64,000 nt of DNA from Valencia hispanica (lineage: Eukaryota > Chordata > Actinopteri > Cyprinodontiformes > Valenciidae). Numbering within the stretch: position 1 is the first letter of the stretch; each line of letters starts with the position of its first letter. Location of the stretch: assembly GCA_963556495.2 (NCBI GenBank), contig OY747705.1, positions 33,443,798 to 33,507,797 on the forward strand. The letters are read 5' to 3'. The notes under the pieces were generated by a model that saw nothing but the letters and a program-made list of their open reading frames with translations, made no database searches and was not told where the DNA came from. Shown here piece by piece: positions 20,560 to 33,490 of the stretch. The translations under genes were made by a program, and so were the position numbers.

Positions 20560-21250
20560 TCACGTCTGCTTTGCATTGTGAATTGGTTGTCTAAACACAA
20601 CGCAAAAGGAGCCTTACTTGGAACAATTCTTAGATCTCCATTGAGGGACGGTTCCGTTGTCTAAAAAGATATGCGTTGAAACAGAGAAACCAGCTGTTAT
20701 AGCTGGTCAGTTAGCAGTCGCTGCATGGGGCGCTATCAGTGAGGCTTCGGGTTTGGCTGCTAGCCACCGTTAGCCAGAACTCGGATCCTTGCAGCTTGTT
20801 GAGCCACCATTAGGTCAGAACGTCGTTTTCCCATGGACCGCTCCCTTTTCGCTGGCGGTAAACAGCTCAGCAGTTCTCTGCTCGTTCTGCTCTCGGCTCC
20901 TGTTGCAGGCAATTCAGCGGCAGGGCAGCAGGCTGACGGAGCGTCAGCAAAGAGAGGCTCCCTCTCTCTATGTGGAATCTGTAATTCAAAAGATTTCTTT
21001 CTGCAGAGTTTTGAACAAGTCAAGGATTATTTCATCAGCCGAATACAGTTCACCTGATCAATTGGCAGACTGTAAAAGTCTTTCGGATCCAATGAGTTTC
21101 TTCCAGAAACTTGATTCCTCTCTCGCTAGTGAAGGTTTGTTCACTGTTCTCTCCCGATGTGAGTCCAGTGGGGTTCACTGGCAAAAGAACCAAGGTTAAG
21201 AGCGGCAGCTGGTTTGTTTTGAGTTTGGCCTTTCACAACTCCCCCTATTC
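20560..21250 (+). other. CpG-bearing segment with a 136-codon frame, unrecognised
   Basis: This stretch is visibly richer in G, C and CpG than its surroundings. It contains a plus frame (20789-21199, 136 codons) with an overlapping 74-codon frame. The product has Cys- and Ser-rich parts but no motif I know. It could be a first exon or promoter CpG patch, or part of an unrecognised retroelement. The small palindromic phrase CAGCTGTTATAGCTGG lies at 20690-20705. I cannot choose between these. Confidence 0.3.
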
Positions 21251-22011
21251 CTGTTGAAACTAGTGTTGTGTGATTAGCACACCTACCAGTGGGAAGGTCT
21301 GTGTTTTAGTCCAGTAATCATGGCTGTGCTCCCAGCACTGTTTACTCTTGTTTCCAGGGCAATTAAAATTACATCAGGGTGAGCTCTGGTCACTTTAATT
21401 CCATATGTAAAAAAGCAGCATAAATTAGTTCAAAGTTCTCAAAAATGTGAGCTACACTAATTAAGAAATTTATATTAATGTTTTTATGCAAAAGAGAAGT
21501 GTTATGCACAACACTGTCCCACATTGTGCTTGACATTCATGTGATTTGTGACACAAAAGAGATGCAGATGAGACGGTCAATCAGCTCCTTAATTTAATTA
21601 GAAAGACTCTAATCATTCATTGTAAGTCTTATAAATAACTGGATTAAATAAGTAAGCATGATCTGTGTGGACCTGTGGGTGGATAGGTCAAAATTATACT
21701 CAAAATATTAACAACCCCTTGACATCCGTCCTAGAGGTCAAACATTAAAGGATAGCTGGTGAACACAGTTGATACTGGTGCATAACAAACTGCATGTGCC
21801 TTAGCAACAAAATGCTTGTTGGCCATTTGGGAAGGGTGCTCATACACCACACACTGAATATTCATTTCACCTCTTTGTTGCTCAGTGCATGCTGTCAACA
21901 AACAAATGCAAGAATCGAAACAGGGCTTGTACTTGAAGGAATGTAATGGAAATAATTAGGGACTTCATTTTTCAGTGCTTGTGCAAGCATACTTATGTGT
22001 GCTTGTCAGTA

Positions 22012-22012
<1 letters not shown>
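21251..22012. other. Unassigned DNA
   Basis: No recognisable feature. Confidence 0.5.
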
Positions 22013-22070
<58 letters not shown>

Positions 22071-22083
22071 GCGTGTGTGTGTG
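22013..22083 (+). repeat. (TG)n microsatellite
   Basis: About 70 bp of TG with three CG interruptions near the end. The 93-codon frame across it (21946-22227) is an artefact of the repeat. Confidence 0.97.
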
Positions 22084-23859
22084 AAACCTCCTGCATGTGT
22101 GCATGATGCCGTTTTGCACATCTGGGCTAAAGTCACGTTAGGACAAAGAATTCACATATGCCCCACACGCATCAGCATAATCATACTGTGTGCTTTTTTT
22201 AAGATACAGCAGTGTCCCCTGGTTTAAGCTCTTACTCATAGCTCTGAAATGTTTTAATAGGAAACTGAATGAGATTTAGCTCAGCAGAGACTCATGCACT
22301 GACAATAGTGTATTGATGCTAGCGCTGTGTCGCTCCTACCCTGTCACTCCCTTTGCGCCCGTAGGTGCTGACAGACTGATGGGCAGCCATTGTTTCACAT
22401 CTGAATCGAAGGAAAGCAAACTGTGGCCTCTCCCCTGCTCTTTTGCTTCCCTCTTTTACTTTATTGCCCAATGCTCTTGATCTCTCTCTTTACTACTTCA
22501 TTGTTTTAACTATCTCCCCTGTTTTCTAAATGTACTTTATTTTCATTCCACAGAATTTCTCCATTTGCTGGCCCACTCATCTCCTGCTTATTTCCCCTTT
22601 GTGTAAATTTGACTTCCTCTCCTTCCTTTTTCTTGTGTCCCCCCGTGCATCTATGTTTCCAGTTCTGTTTCCATACTCTACATATCCATCTATTCAGGGT
22701 TGGAATAATACACGTAACTTTACAGGTCACATTTTCTGCTCTTATATCAATTGACTTGATCCACATTTTCAATTATTAAAACTGTCATCCATTTCAGGAC
22801 ATTGTCCACCTTTGTGTCTGTTTTTAGGTCACTGATGTTTTATTATCTTTATATGTCAACATATATGTCTGGTCTCCTAACCTTCTCCAATTAGTGACTC
22901 AAGAAAACTGAATGTAAAATATGTGTGAAGTTATGCAACTTCTCAAAACCTTCATGGAAAGAAGATATTAAGATCGTAGCTTATAATCATGATGGCAGTG
23001 AATCCGGGTCCTGGGTGCTTGAAAGAGCCTGGTAGCACATGGAATCCTGTCACCTCTCTACTTGCATCAAAACCAATCTTATCAGGCACCTACAAAAATG
23101 CAATCTAAGCAAAAAAAAAAAAAAAAATCCTTAAAGATAAAGTAATTCCAACAACCCAAAAAATAGTACCTGTTAAGGAATAATTCTATGTAATCATGAT
23201 TAAATTAAGTAGTTACATTCTTAGTAAGCGCATCTAGGTAACAGGTCATGTTAGAAACAAACAACGCTTTCTGTATGTAATGTTCTACATCAGAATGCTA
23301 AAACAGACGTCAGTAAACAGCAAGATATCAACAGGACATTTTGACCTTGCCTGCTTCACGCCCTGCACATTGGCATTGCACTATATTTCATGTAGATGAG
23401 GGTTAGCGCAGGGGAGAAGCAGTCCCACCTCCAAATTGTTCATTTAGACAGGTTTATACAAAACTGACAGAACATTTAGGTTTTTCAAGCTCTAGATCAA
23501 ATGTAAAATGCATTTTTCACACAAAGAGAAGTTCTGACAAGATATGTATAAACAAGAGGGGAAGATGATGAGAAAGGGGATTAAATACAGTACCACTAGC
23601 TCATACGATTTATGAAAAAATTTATTAGTTTGAGCATGACACTTAAAAAATACCTTTAGTGTAATCAACTCATTGAAAGACAGAGACTTTAGATTTAGCG
23701 TGCAAGATTCTTCTCACCAAGACATGAGCTAAGAGCATTGCACCAGGTTAAAATCATTGTACGAAATACTTAATGCACTGCATCCGTAAAGAATTTCCCT
23801 CAATTATTATGTAAACCTGCCATCATTGTACAGTCTCTAATTCGTATTTTTCTGTTTTA
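22084..23859. other. Unassigned DNA with a poly(A) run
   Basis: No genes recognised. A run of about 18 A lies near 23110-23127, which may mark the tail of an unrecognised retrocopy. A pyrimidine-rich stretch lies at 22430-22650. Confidence 0.5.
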
Positions 23860-23975
23860 ATATTTTTTACTTTAATATAAGTATGCATGCTTCTATTTAT
23901 CTTTAACTTGCTGGTATACCTGAATTTTCCCACTGTTGAACAATAAAGGCTATTTCTACTCTATTCTTCTATTCA
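23860..23975 (+). repeat. Retroelement-like 3' end
   Basis: CAATAAAGGCTATTTCTACT followed by TCTATTCTTCTATTC resembles the 3' end and simple tail of fish LINE copies. No coding part is visible upstream. Confidence 0.4.
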
Positions 23976-24270
23976 CTGGCATCCTTTCACACTGTTGCTA
24001 AACTGACTTGCAGTTTTAATATTCAGAGATAAGGAGGATCATGGTGTAAGTTTTTGCAGTGGTACCAAGTCGGTTTCCACTGGGCACATTATTGTATATT
24101 AAAGTAGATTAGTTGTTCGAACTAATAAAATAGGCTATTATAAATGTTTATCGAGGGAGTCTCAACTATTTGTGGATTTCAACTATCTCTGGGCGGTTGT
24201 GGTCCCACAACCACTCAAATACTGGGAGCACAGATGTTGCTCTCCAAAACAAGGCTGAAGATGTGGAGTA
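23976..24270. other. Unassigned DNA
   Basis: No recognisable feature. Confidence 0.5.
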
Positions 24271-24349
24271 ATATGAGTGTATCAGGGTCATTGTTGCCAT
24301 CAAACTGAAACAAGATTTTCCAAAATTCTCATGACCCAACCAAAGTAGG
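24271..24349. repeat. Local direct repeat, copy 1
   Basis: About 79 bp from ATATGAGTGTATCAGGGTC to CCAACCAAAGTAGG, repeated 269 bp downstream at 24540-24618 with few differences. It is not recognised as a known family. Confidence 0.85.
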
Positions 24350-24539
24350 CTTGTCACAAATCAGATTCAAATCAGATCCCATTTTTTGTTTTAAATACCT
24401 AGAGGCAGTGCTGAGCAAATCAGTGCTGCTACAGAGAAAAACTGGACAGCGGTTGTTTGTGAACAAATGCAGAAACAAAGTCTTTTGTATTCAGTACATG
24501 CAAACCTGGAAGTTGCATGAACAGTTAGTTAAAAGCAGA

Positions 24540-24618
24540 ATATGAGTGTATCAGGGTCATTGTTGCCGTCACAGTGAAACAAGATTTTCCAAAATTCTCA
24601 TGATCCAACCAAAGAAGG
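24540..24618. repeat. Local direct repeat, copy 2
   Basis: Partner of 24271-24349. It differs at a few positions, such as CCGTCACAG against CCATCAAAC. The intervening sequence is unrelated. Confidence 0.85.
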
Positions 24619-25443
24619 ATCTCCAAGGATCGGCAAGGATTACTGACATCTGTTTTAGCACTCTGATGTAAAACATTACATTCTACACATCAGTTCATAT
24701 AGGAGTAGTTATGCCAGGATACACACATTTGTCTTTGCTATTTACTTAAGAAAATGATCTCCTAGAAGCATATTTGTCTTGCAGTGTGGACCAATTCAGC
24801 CTTTTATTTTAACCTCCGTTTCATGTATTGTTGATTTTACAGCCTTTACAAAGATTTTCTTAGTCCACTTCTCTGCTTCAAATGAAGTGGAAAATACACG
24901 AAAACCCAAGGGAAATATAGTGACAGTAACGCTAATGATAGTTAAGATATTAGCCTAGGTTACGAGAAAACCAAAGCCGGCTCCAGGCTAGATGGGACAC
25001 TATTTATTCATTCTGGGTTTGTGTCGTCAAAAATGATGGAAAGTGATCAAACTGGCCGGGGAAAATAAACTAAAAAAACTTTTAGGATGAAAACTTAAAG
25101 GAAATCACACGGAATAAATGATTGAAAAACCAAGTTTGAATGACCCTTTAGATTTCAAACTTGCATCATTTTAGGATTTTACATCAGGATCCAGTTTGTT
25201 TTACTAATTTAAGAGTGCATGCCCCTCAGTAACTTTATATTAGAGATTTTCTACAATCCCTTACAAAAGTATTTTTTATCTTTAATTATTTTGCACCTTA
25301 CAACTGAAAACTTTAATGTACATGTATTTAACTGGGATGGTATATTAATAGGCAGACATCAAGTATTCCAAAATTGTGAAGTGAAGGACAAAAATAGTAT
25401 ACATGGTTTTCAAAGTTTTCAAAGTGTACATGTCACGTGCTTC
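24619..25443. other. Unassigned AT-rich DNA
   Basis: Nothing recognisable on either strand. Confidence 0.5.
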
Positions 25444-25545
25444 TGTCAGTCTGCCCTAGGCTGTAGTTTACCAGCAGTGTGTGAATGTGTGAATGACTGA
25501 ATGTAGTGTAAAACGCTTTGGGGTCTTTTGAAATAGATTAAGTGC
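25444..25545 (+). repeat. Short fish interspersed repeat end
   Basis: GTGTGAATGTGTGAATGAC followed by GTAAAACGCTTTGGGGTC and a TAGATTAAGTGCGATACC-like end matches a common fish repeat ending in an 'aaagcgctatataaat' phrase. The same phrase is at 39155-39240. The class (SINE or LINE 3' end) is uncertain. Confidence 0.5.
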
Positions 25546-27966
25546 GATACCAGCACAAGCAATTAACCATTTAAATGAATTCCATTAGCACCAGTTACCT
25601 TTAGATGTCACCTAAATACTAATGATTGAGCAGCATGACACAGATTGACTGAGCTTGAGCTATTGAACAAAAAAATAACAATTGCAGTTGTAATGTGAAA
25701 AATGTAAAGTTCAACAGGTATAAATGTCTGCAAGGCAACATACATGCAAATTAAGAAGTAAAAAAAATAGGACAGAACCTTTAAATTCTCATAGTTGTTT
25801 GACTTGACGGCAACTGCGCTGTTTATTGTTTGTTTTTTCAAGAAGTTTTATATTTCATTCAAGTGGCTTCATCATGTCGTCAATGTAGTTTCAGGCTTGA
25901 AAGCATTTGCCTCAAAAACTAGCTAAGAAACAACAAAGGAAGTTCACTTCAAGCACCTTAGTTAATATTTTGGATGATAGCTACCAATGTTCTTTATACA
26001 GATTCGAAGTAACACATGAGATAAAACACTCCTCTTTCATCACATTACATTAGAAATTGATCATCTGTTTATCAAGTTAAACAACTGCTGAATCCACATA
26101 TAAACTATTCAAATCAGCCAGCAAAAAGTAAGTAAAACAGTCTAAGAAAACCCAGGAGAACATGTTTCCATTTATTTCTTTTTTGCTGCGAAATCAACTG
26201 GGTTATTCCTTAGTGTGAGCAGTTCCACCTGGATTACTCTATGCAATATTGAATATAGTACAAAACAGCTGGTGCCACCAAGGTAATGGAATCTCAGAGG
26301 AGAACTTCTTTATGCTTCATGTTGTGTTCTGGCATCAGTCCACTGAGTGGCAGTAGTGGGTCGTAAGTAAGACCAAAGTGGATTTTCTATGCAGTAGTAC
26401 AGTCACACTGGGGCATGCCCTGACACACAACTACTTGCAACGCAGTTGGAAAGATAACTGCAGAGAATATGAAATACTCCCAAGCACACAGATGAAGAAA
26501 CAAAACAATCTCTTCTGTCTCTGACAGGAGCAAGTGACACTTTACGATAACACTGGTCTGAGGGGAGGGAAAATGTTGACTTAACCAAGTGTCTGAGAAT
26601 GAAAGGCTGAATGTCTCTTTCACTCACAAAAAAGGTCAAAGTGGAGTAACTAGAACAGGCCTGCCTCTGTCACAGCCTTTCTTTGTCAAATGAAATTTGA
26701 AAAGGTTTAAAATTTTAACTGGATGGGGTTTTCTTTCCAAAAATAATGGTCTGCACATTATAAAAAACATATTGTGTGTAAATTATTCAATCTAAAGTGG
26801 ATAACAGTACACTGTGTGTCTTTAAATCTTTTATTTTCCAGCTTGTGTTTTATAGTTATTGATTAAAATTTGTCTTTAGAAATTCCTTTCATCACTGGGA
26901 TGGATTTTGCAACCTCATGCTCTATTTTATGTTTACTTGGATTTAAAAATCAGATGCAAAAGCAATGATATCAGGTCTTCTAGCAAGTCTATTTTTCTAG
27001 TTTGGTAAAGACTCTTATTACCCACAGTTTTTCTGGATTTACTTAGCTTTCATTTATAGAATATAGAATACATATTTTAGAATGGACATGTAAGGATATT
27101 GCTGGCAACATCAGCACATACAGTATACATTTACTACAGACAGAATACTCTTCTGAAAGGCTCAAGCCGTGAATACAATATAGTGTTGATATTCAGCTAC
27201 AAGATTAATGTCTGTATTTACTTACTGATTTATGGCTCTGAGGACAGCATATTCAGTAGAAGTTGTCAACCATGTATTGGATACAAAGACAAAGAAGATT
27301 TGGTGGCTCGACACTAGTTCTACTTGTGTTTAGAGAGGGTACAAGAAAATCATGCTACTGTACATTGCACTGTGGCTGTGTTTGGGGTAGATAGCTATTA
27401 GCGTTATTTGAAACCAAAAATGGTCTTCTGACTAAATACATGTGTGAGATCTGCACTGACTTGAGCTGCTGCATTTTGGCCATTGTTCATGTATTATAAA
27501 AGCAATACATTTGTTTATGGTAATAAATAAACAGTTTTATGGTAACCTGGCTTTTATAATAATCTTTAAAGCCCAATCCTACAAGCCCATGCAGAAAGAT
27601 AATTTCAGTTAAATCTATCCAAAATATACTTTTTTCAGTCATGATCCATATCTCATTACTACAGGTAAATGTTCAAACAAAGACTGGTAAATCTAGAGCT
27701 TTAGGTTCTGCCTCATCCCTTTATTCACTTTTTCTTCACAGAGCAGCACTTGCATTACTTTTGATGATGCCCAAATCCATATTCAACTCCTACACCATCC
27801 TACAAACTCTTTTCCATTTCTGGAACATAGCCTCAGACTTAGAGGAACTGACTCTCCTCCACTTCATACTCAACTATGAATTGTTCGTAGCCGAGTAATC
27901 GCATCATCTGGAGAATGTCGAAATCCTGAAGTTCCAAAACCAGAGACCCTACTATCCATGAGATCT
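25546..27966. other. Unassigned AT-rich DNA
   Basis: Only short frames (under 90 codons). Two overlapping 78-codon minus frames at 26387-26639 are mutually exclusive and not supported. No repeats recognised. Confidence 0.5.
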
Positions 27967-28245
27967 TCTCTAATTCAATTCAATTTCAATTCAATTCAAA
28001 TTCAAAAGTACTTTATTAATCCCAAAGGGAAATTAAATGTTGTTGTAACTCATTTTGCAAGTTCCTTCAAAGATTTGTTGTAGATGCTGATGGCTGTGGG
28101 TAGGGATGATCTCCTGTAGCAGTTTGCAGATCTGAAGAAGCCTCTGACTGAAGACGCTCTGTAGTTGTATGACAGTCTGATGTAGAGGATGCTCTGGATC
28201 TATGGCGTCTTCTTTTCAACTCATTGGGGTTTTGTGGCTGTAGTT
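27967..28245 (-). mobile_element. Rex1-like LINE 3' end
   Basis: On minus the sequence encodes, with frame breaks, a segment resembling RSFFRSANCYRRSSLPTA, then ISIYNKSL. This is typical of the end of Rex1/Babar-type fish LINE proteins. It then runs into AATAAAGTACTTTTGAATTTG and an (AATTG)n-like tail at about 27974-28000. The same strand also holds a 153-codon frame (28067-28528) that is not the LINE frame here. The family name is from memory. Confidence 0.65.
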
Positions 28246-29348
28246 GAGGTATTATTTGAGCTTTTGTGATGTTAATCAGCTGCTGCCAGTTGTAAACCAC
28301 CTTGTTGCCATGGTTATGCATCATAACAAATGTCCAAAAATAAAAAGTATCAGCAAAAATCCTTCCAGCTGCACAGCATTCAAAACCAGAGAGAACAGTT
28401 GTCCACAAAAACAATGTTTCTACCAGAAATGGAAGAATTAAAGTTTTAAAAAAGAAAAAAATATGAACCAAAGTAACAGAGCTACTCCAACATGCTGCCA
28501 CCTTGAGCGGCGCAATTCCGGAATTCATGAATAATGAACACCATCAACAAGATTGGTGACAAGTGAAGCAGAATCCAGCCTACACAGGTAACAACCCTAA
28601 CTTAGTGTCATGTATGTGGACACAGCTAATGCTTTGGTATTAAAAGCAACCTGGGTACCCCATATTTTTTCACTCTAGTCCTGCATCCACAGACACAAAG
28701 ACCTAACAAAGTCCTCAGTCTGAGTCAGCAGTCCCCCTCCGAACCAAATATAAATTCTGCGAGCGTTTAATCTAAACTCTAGTGTTATTACGAGTGGTCC
28801 TGACAGAAAATGGACATCAGGTGTTTTTTTGACAGAAATAAGAGGGACAATTCTCCAGTTGTGGTGACTGGCAGTGGGCTGCTAAACTCTGGGCCAATAC
28901 ATAAAACAGATAAACAAGTAGCTTAAATCCTGTTTGTTTTTGAGATTATATGAACATTAGGCAGATCATTCCTGACAATCATGTTTTAACAATCTTAACA
29001 AACAGGTGTTTCGTCTGTCAGCCTCTCCCCTTTGATCTGTCACTGCAGCTCCTCATCTCCCCAGAGTGATCATTGCAATCTTTCTCCCGGGCCATAACTG
29101 GTGGCTTGCTTTTAGTAGCACCAAAACCTACTGTGCAAAGCTCTAAAACATGCTGGCTTGAATTTTATTATGTGCACGGCAGTAGTTGCTTGTTCTGCCA
29201 TGCAGGTATACTGTAGCTTTGCTCACACATTTGCTTCACAATCTGCTCAGCTTCACACTGTGTGAAACAGAGACAGAACAGCTTCATGAACTTCAGCTAT
29301 GGGGAAATTTCAAGAAAACTTTAATAAAAAGCCTTTATTCCTGCATGG
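28246..29348. other. Mostly unassigned DNA, possible LINE upstream part
   Basis: The first 280 bp may continue the Rex1-like element on minus. The rest is not recognised. Confidence 0.4.
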
Positions 29349-29711
29349 TAGGAATGTGTATTGGCAAAAATCTGGCGATATGATATGTATCGCGATACAG
29401 GGGAGGCGATACGATATATTTAAATATATATTACTATGAATAAGTATGAGTATTGTGATTTTTAAAACTCAATTTAACAGTAGGAAAACTGTCACAACAT
29501 TCTAAACGCCCCAACCTGTTTCATACTTTAACACATCCAGTTTTATTACTAGATCTGGTTGATCCACTGGAACGAAGAAGGTGACAACAGCCACAAACTA
29601 CTAGTCATGCTTTTAATTTTACTACAAAAATCTATTTTTTTTATATCGATACAATATCGGGAAATGAAATATCACGATATATCGGAGTATCGTTTTTTTC
29701 TTACATCCCTA
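29349..29711. mobile_element. hAT-like MITE with 8-bp flanks
   Basis: Inverted termini TAGGAATGTGTATTGG and, from the right, TAGGGATGTAAGAAAAAAAC. The subterminal regions are rich in CGATA/TATCG (for example GGCGATACGATAT and ATCACGATATATCGG). The flanks CTGCATGG (29341-29348) and CTGCGTAG (29712-29719) agree at 6 of 8, the duplication length of hAT elements. No transposase remains. Confidence 0.75.
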
Positions 29712-31631
29712 CTGCGTAGGTTCCTCCAGATTTTTCTATGAAGTTGTGGGTCCAGGAAACACCCCTGTCTATTCGTCAGCTTTTTCAGTACTCCCAAAGG
29801 TAACTGAGTCCTAAAGGCCTCATTTTTCAGTTTGACAGCTTCCATAGCTGCTGATGTCCAGCAATGATCTTCAGGTCACAGTTCTTGGAAGCCAAATCTG
29901 CAGTGGATGTTGTGAACATGGCCAATTCAGAATCCAAGTCACCTCCCTTAGAACATGAGAGTATTCTTCCTGTAGGGTTTTTCCGTAGACATTTCCAAAT
30001 CACCTGTACCACTTACAGTATTCACATTTACCAGGTCTAATAGGAGCTTTGTCGTCCCTGCACTTGGGGCCAGTGGGGCCCAGCCCCACCAGATGTTGCT
30101 GTGGAACTCTATGCACGGTATGCTTAAATTAATAAGTAGAACAGGACCGTTCGATACAGAGAAATATTATATAAAGACTGATTCTGTTATCAAGAAGATT
30201 CTTTACAAACATTTGTGTAGAACTACCCAAGTCTTTGCAAGAATACTGTCAAGCTCAGTTGGCTAAATCCTCTTGAAGCAGCGACTGGGGCCGGCCACTT
30301 AACTTTTGTTTAAATGATGAAGATCTGAAATCACAGTGCGCATGCGTAACGTGCACTCGGTAGACAGCCGTGGGGCACTAATGCAGCGGCCCCAAGCTGA
30401 GATTCTGCTACTTTCCTCGATAGAGAAAGGCAACAATGCGCCATATGGCGTGTAGTCTGCCCCAAATTTATTAGAAGAAGAAGAGATCCCTCTATCAAAC
30501 AAGAGTACGAAGTGATGCACCCCGTTTTACCAAATGCAAAAACTTGTTGTGCAGCATAATTCAAATTAAAATATTGGAGTAGCACACGTCACGTTTACGT
30601 TCTGTTGAATAGAAGTGTGCAGCCATGTAATATCCTTGCCAACTACCAAGACAAAAAAGAAAAGAAAAAAGAATGATGTAGATTCTTTTGATGGAGTCTA
30701 AATTTAGCACATTGCCTCTTGAACGAAAATTAGAGATTTAGGAAGTCACCAGCCACTGGATTTTAACATCGTTCAGGGACTTTAAGATATTATTATAGAT
30801 TTAAAGGGGATAGGTTATTGAGGTTTTTAAAGATTATTGAAAAGTTTGTTGTTTCACTTATTCTTTTTGTCAGTTGTCCAGTTTCCGGTCCATCTTAAAA
30901 TTGTGTCTCATGAAACTAGTGTTGGTTAATAAATTAGATTAACAAAATGGAAAGCATGATGTCCCACACATGAAGAAAACACAACCCTGCTGGTGTAAAC
31001 AAACTTGTCCTGACTGTTTAATCTTTTAGGGTTGCTTAGAGCTCTGTCCTAACAGCAGGGCTCTGACACTGCACAGCAGTGTGGTGCTGAATCTAGGTAA
31101 AATCGTTCATTAGTTTGGTTTTAAAAGCAAGATGAAAACAACTAACTTAAAGATTAACAGTACAAATCTTTACATTTATGTTTATAATGTGAGATAATAA
31201 GTACTTTTCTCTAAAAAGCAAGTACCAAAGGACAGAAAGCTTTGTTGTGTATAAGTACTTTGTTGTTGACTATTATTCAACCCTCAGCTGCGATGACAGG
31301 CAATTTATTAATTAATGGCGAATAAAAGCAATTTATTGTTGAGATAGGTAGAAATAATTTAACATACAAGTATTCAATAAAAGAAAAAACAAAAAAATGT
31401 TTCTCTTTCTACATCATTTCATTATTAGTTACTTTTAAATTTAAATCTACTTGAGAATCTGTAGGACTTTTAAAGCTCACAGTTCACTAGAAACCCTGAA
31501 TCTTATTACCAACTGAAAATGTGTCAGCAGACTGTTCTAAGTCAATACCTAAGAGCGTTTGAAACCCTGACATAAATGTTCACAGAGGACTAAAGAGACG
31601 TTGTAGATAATGCAGATGTGTTCAATGTTAG
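29712..31631. other. Unassigned DNA with a CpG-bearing part
   Basis: A segment near 30280-30600 is richer in CpG than its surroundings. It carries overlapping minus frames of 73 and 84 codons, neither recognised. The remainder is AT-rich with no feature seen. Confidence 0.4.
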
Positions 31632-33490
31632 GTAAGGCAAGGCAACTTATTTGTATAGAATACTTTCAACAAGGCAATTCAAGGTGCTTTATATCATTAG
31701 TGGATCAAATAAAATAAATGCAACAATAAACCATCAGAAAAAGCATAAAACACAACATTAGAGACACATAACATATGCCACATTAAAACATAACACATTC
31801 CCGCTACTATTAACCACTTACTCAAAGGCAGCTCTAAACAGATGAAACAGGTTTGAAACAGGTTTTTAGCCTTGATTTAAAGGACCTCAGCGTTTCAGCA
31901 GTTTTGCAGTGGTTTGGAAGGTTGTTCCAGATAAAGCAAACATAGAAACTGAAACCTGCTTCTCGATATTTGGTTCTAATTCTAGGGATGACTAGAGTTG
32001 GAAGACCTGAGTGGTCTGGAGGGCTGGTATATTGACAACAAATCTTCAACATACTTTGGTGCTAAGCCATTCAATGATTTATAGACCCGTAAAAATATTT
32101 TGAAGTCTATTCTCTGAGCTACAGGGAGCCAGTGTAAGGACTTTAGAACTGGGGTGATGTGCTCTACTTTCCTGATTCTAGTGAGGACGCAAGTAGCAGC
32201 GTTCTGGATCAGCTGCAGCTGTCTGATTGACTTTTTTTGGCAGATCTGTGAAGACACAGTTGGATGAGTTTCTTGAGGTCCTGTTGTGACATTAATCCTT
32301 AAATTCAAGATATATTCTTCAGGTGATAGAAGACTGACTGGCCTCATTAGTAGTTTTCTAGCTGTATTAACTGAGGCTGTGTGCTGACTGTTGATCGTTC
32401 CTCTTTAGGTCCAAAGACAATTCGGTTTTCTTTTTGTTCAGCTGGAGAGAGTTATGGCACATCCATCCATTGATTTGCTCGATGCATTTACTTAGGGTTT
32501 GGATGTCTTCAAAGTCACCTGATGACATTGTAATATAGAGCTGAGTATCATCTGCATAGTTATGGTAGCTAATCGTATTGGTTGTTATAATCTGGGCTAG
32601 TGGGAGCATGTAGATAATAAATAGGAGGGACCCGAGGATGGAGCCCTTGGGCACCTCACATGTGATTGCTTTCTGTTCTGATGAAAAGTTGCCGATTGAC
32701 AAAAAAAAGTTCCTGTTCTTTAGGTAAGACTCAAACCAGCCAACAGTTGTACCAGAGAGTCCGACCCTACTCTCCAGTCGTTCTAGTAATATATCATGAT
32801 CAACAGTGTCAAATGCTGCACTGAGGTCCAACAGAACCAGCACTGTGGTTCTACCACAGCCTGTATTTATGTGGATGTCATTGAAAATTTTCACATGGGC
32901 AGTCGGTTCTGTGGTGCGCATGGGAACCAGACTGAAAAATATTAAAATGCTTAGTAATGTTAGGAAGCTATTTAACAGTTGAATTACACCTTTTTCAATA
33001 ATCTTGCTGATGAATGGAAGATATAGAGATTTGCCTGTAATTCTGCATTAACATCTTGTCAAATTTCTTCTTTAGTAGTGGTTTGATAACTGCTGTTTTT
33101 AAAGCCTGGGGGAAGACACCTGTTAACAGGAGGGTATGAGGTAAATATTTGAATCAGATCAGGCCCCATGACAGGGATAACTTTCTTAGGAAAAACTGTG
33201 GGTAAGATATCGAGGCAGCTAGAGGAGGAGCTAAATTGGGTTGTGATTTTATCATGTTTTTTTCTTTTGTTTAGTTTTTGAATTCAGACATTTCTTCTAT
33301 ATTGGTGTCAAGTGGTGATGCCATTGGTAGTGGGTTTGGTACTGATGTACAAAATGACCCTCTAATTGTCAGAATCTTTTCAGTAAAAAAGCTGGCAAAT
33401 TCATTGCGAGCCTTGGTGGAATTCAGTTCAGGGGCTATTGTCACAGGAGGATTAATTAGTCTCTCAACTGTTGCAAATAAAGTCTGCACA
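31632..33490 (-). mobile_element. L2-type LINE (subfamily L2-B), 5' truncated and decayed
   Basis: The tail GGCAAGGCAACTTATTTGTATAG (31636-31658, read on plus) is the 3' end. The minus strand then gives broken RT frames at 32052-31834, 32347-31982 and 32921-32367. The last carries [22 protein letters not shown] and [11 protein letters not shown] further upstream frame is at 33489-33271. It aligns throughout with the better copy at 42181-44035, and several indels separate the frames. Confidence 0.9.
32367..32921 (-). pseudogene. L2-B RT palm fragment
   Basis: A 184-codon frame with motif A ([14 protein letters not shown]), the altered VPKGS box and the YADD box. Upstream and downstream RT parts lie in other frames. 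Compared with 42378-43610, the sequence has changed Q to K in the conserved VPQGS block and lost its downstream frame, so it is not functional. Confidence 0.88.

Noticed and set aside
21946..22227. 93-codon frame with a Val/Cys run
   Set aside because: It is a translation of the (TG)n microsatellite.
28067..28528. 153-codon minus frame as a host gene
   Set aside because: It overlaps a LINE 3' end in a frame different from the LINE protein; the hydrophobic start is AT-rich chance.
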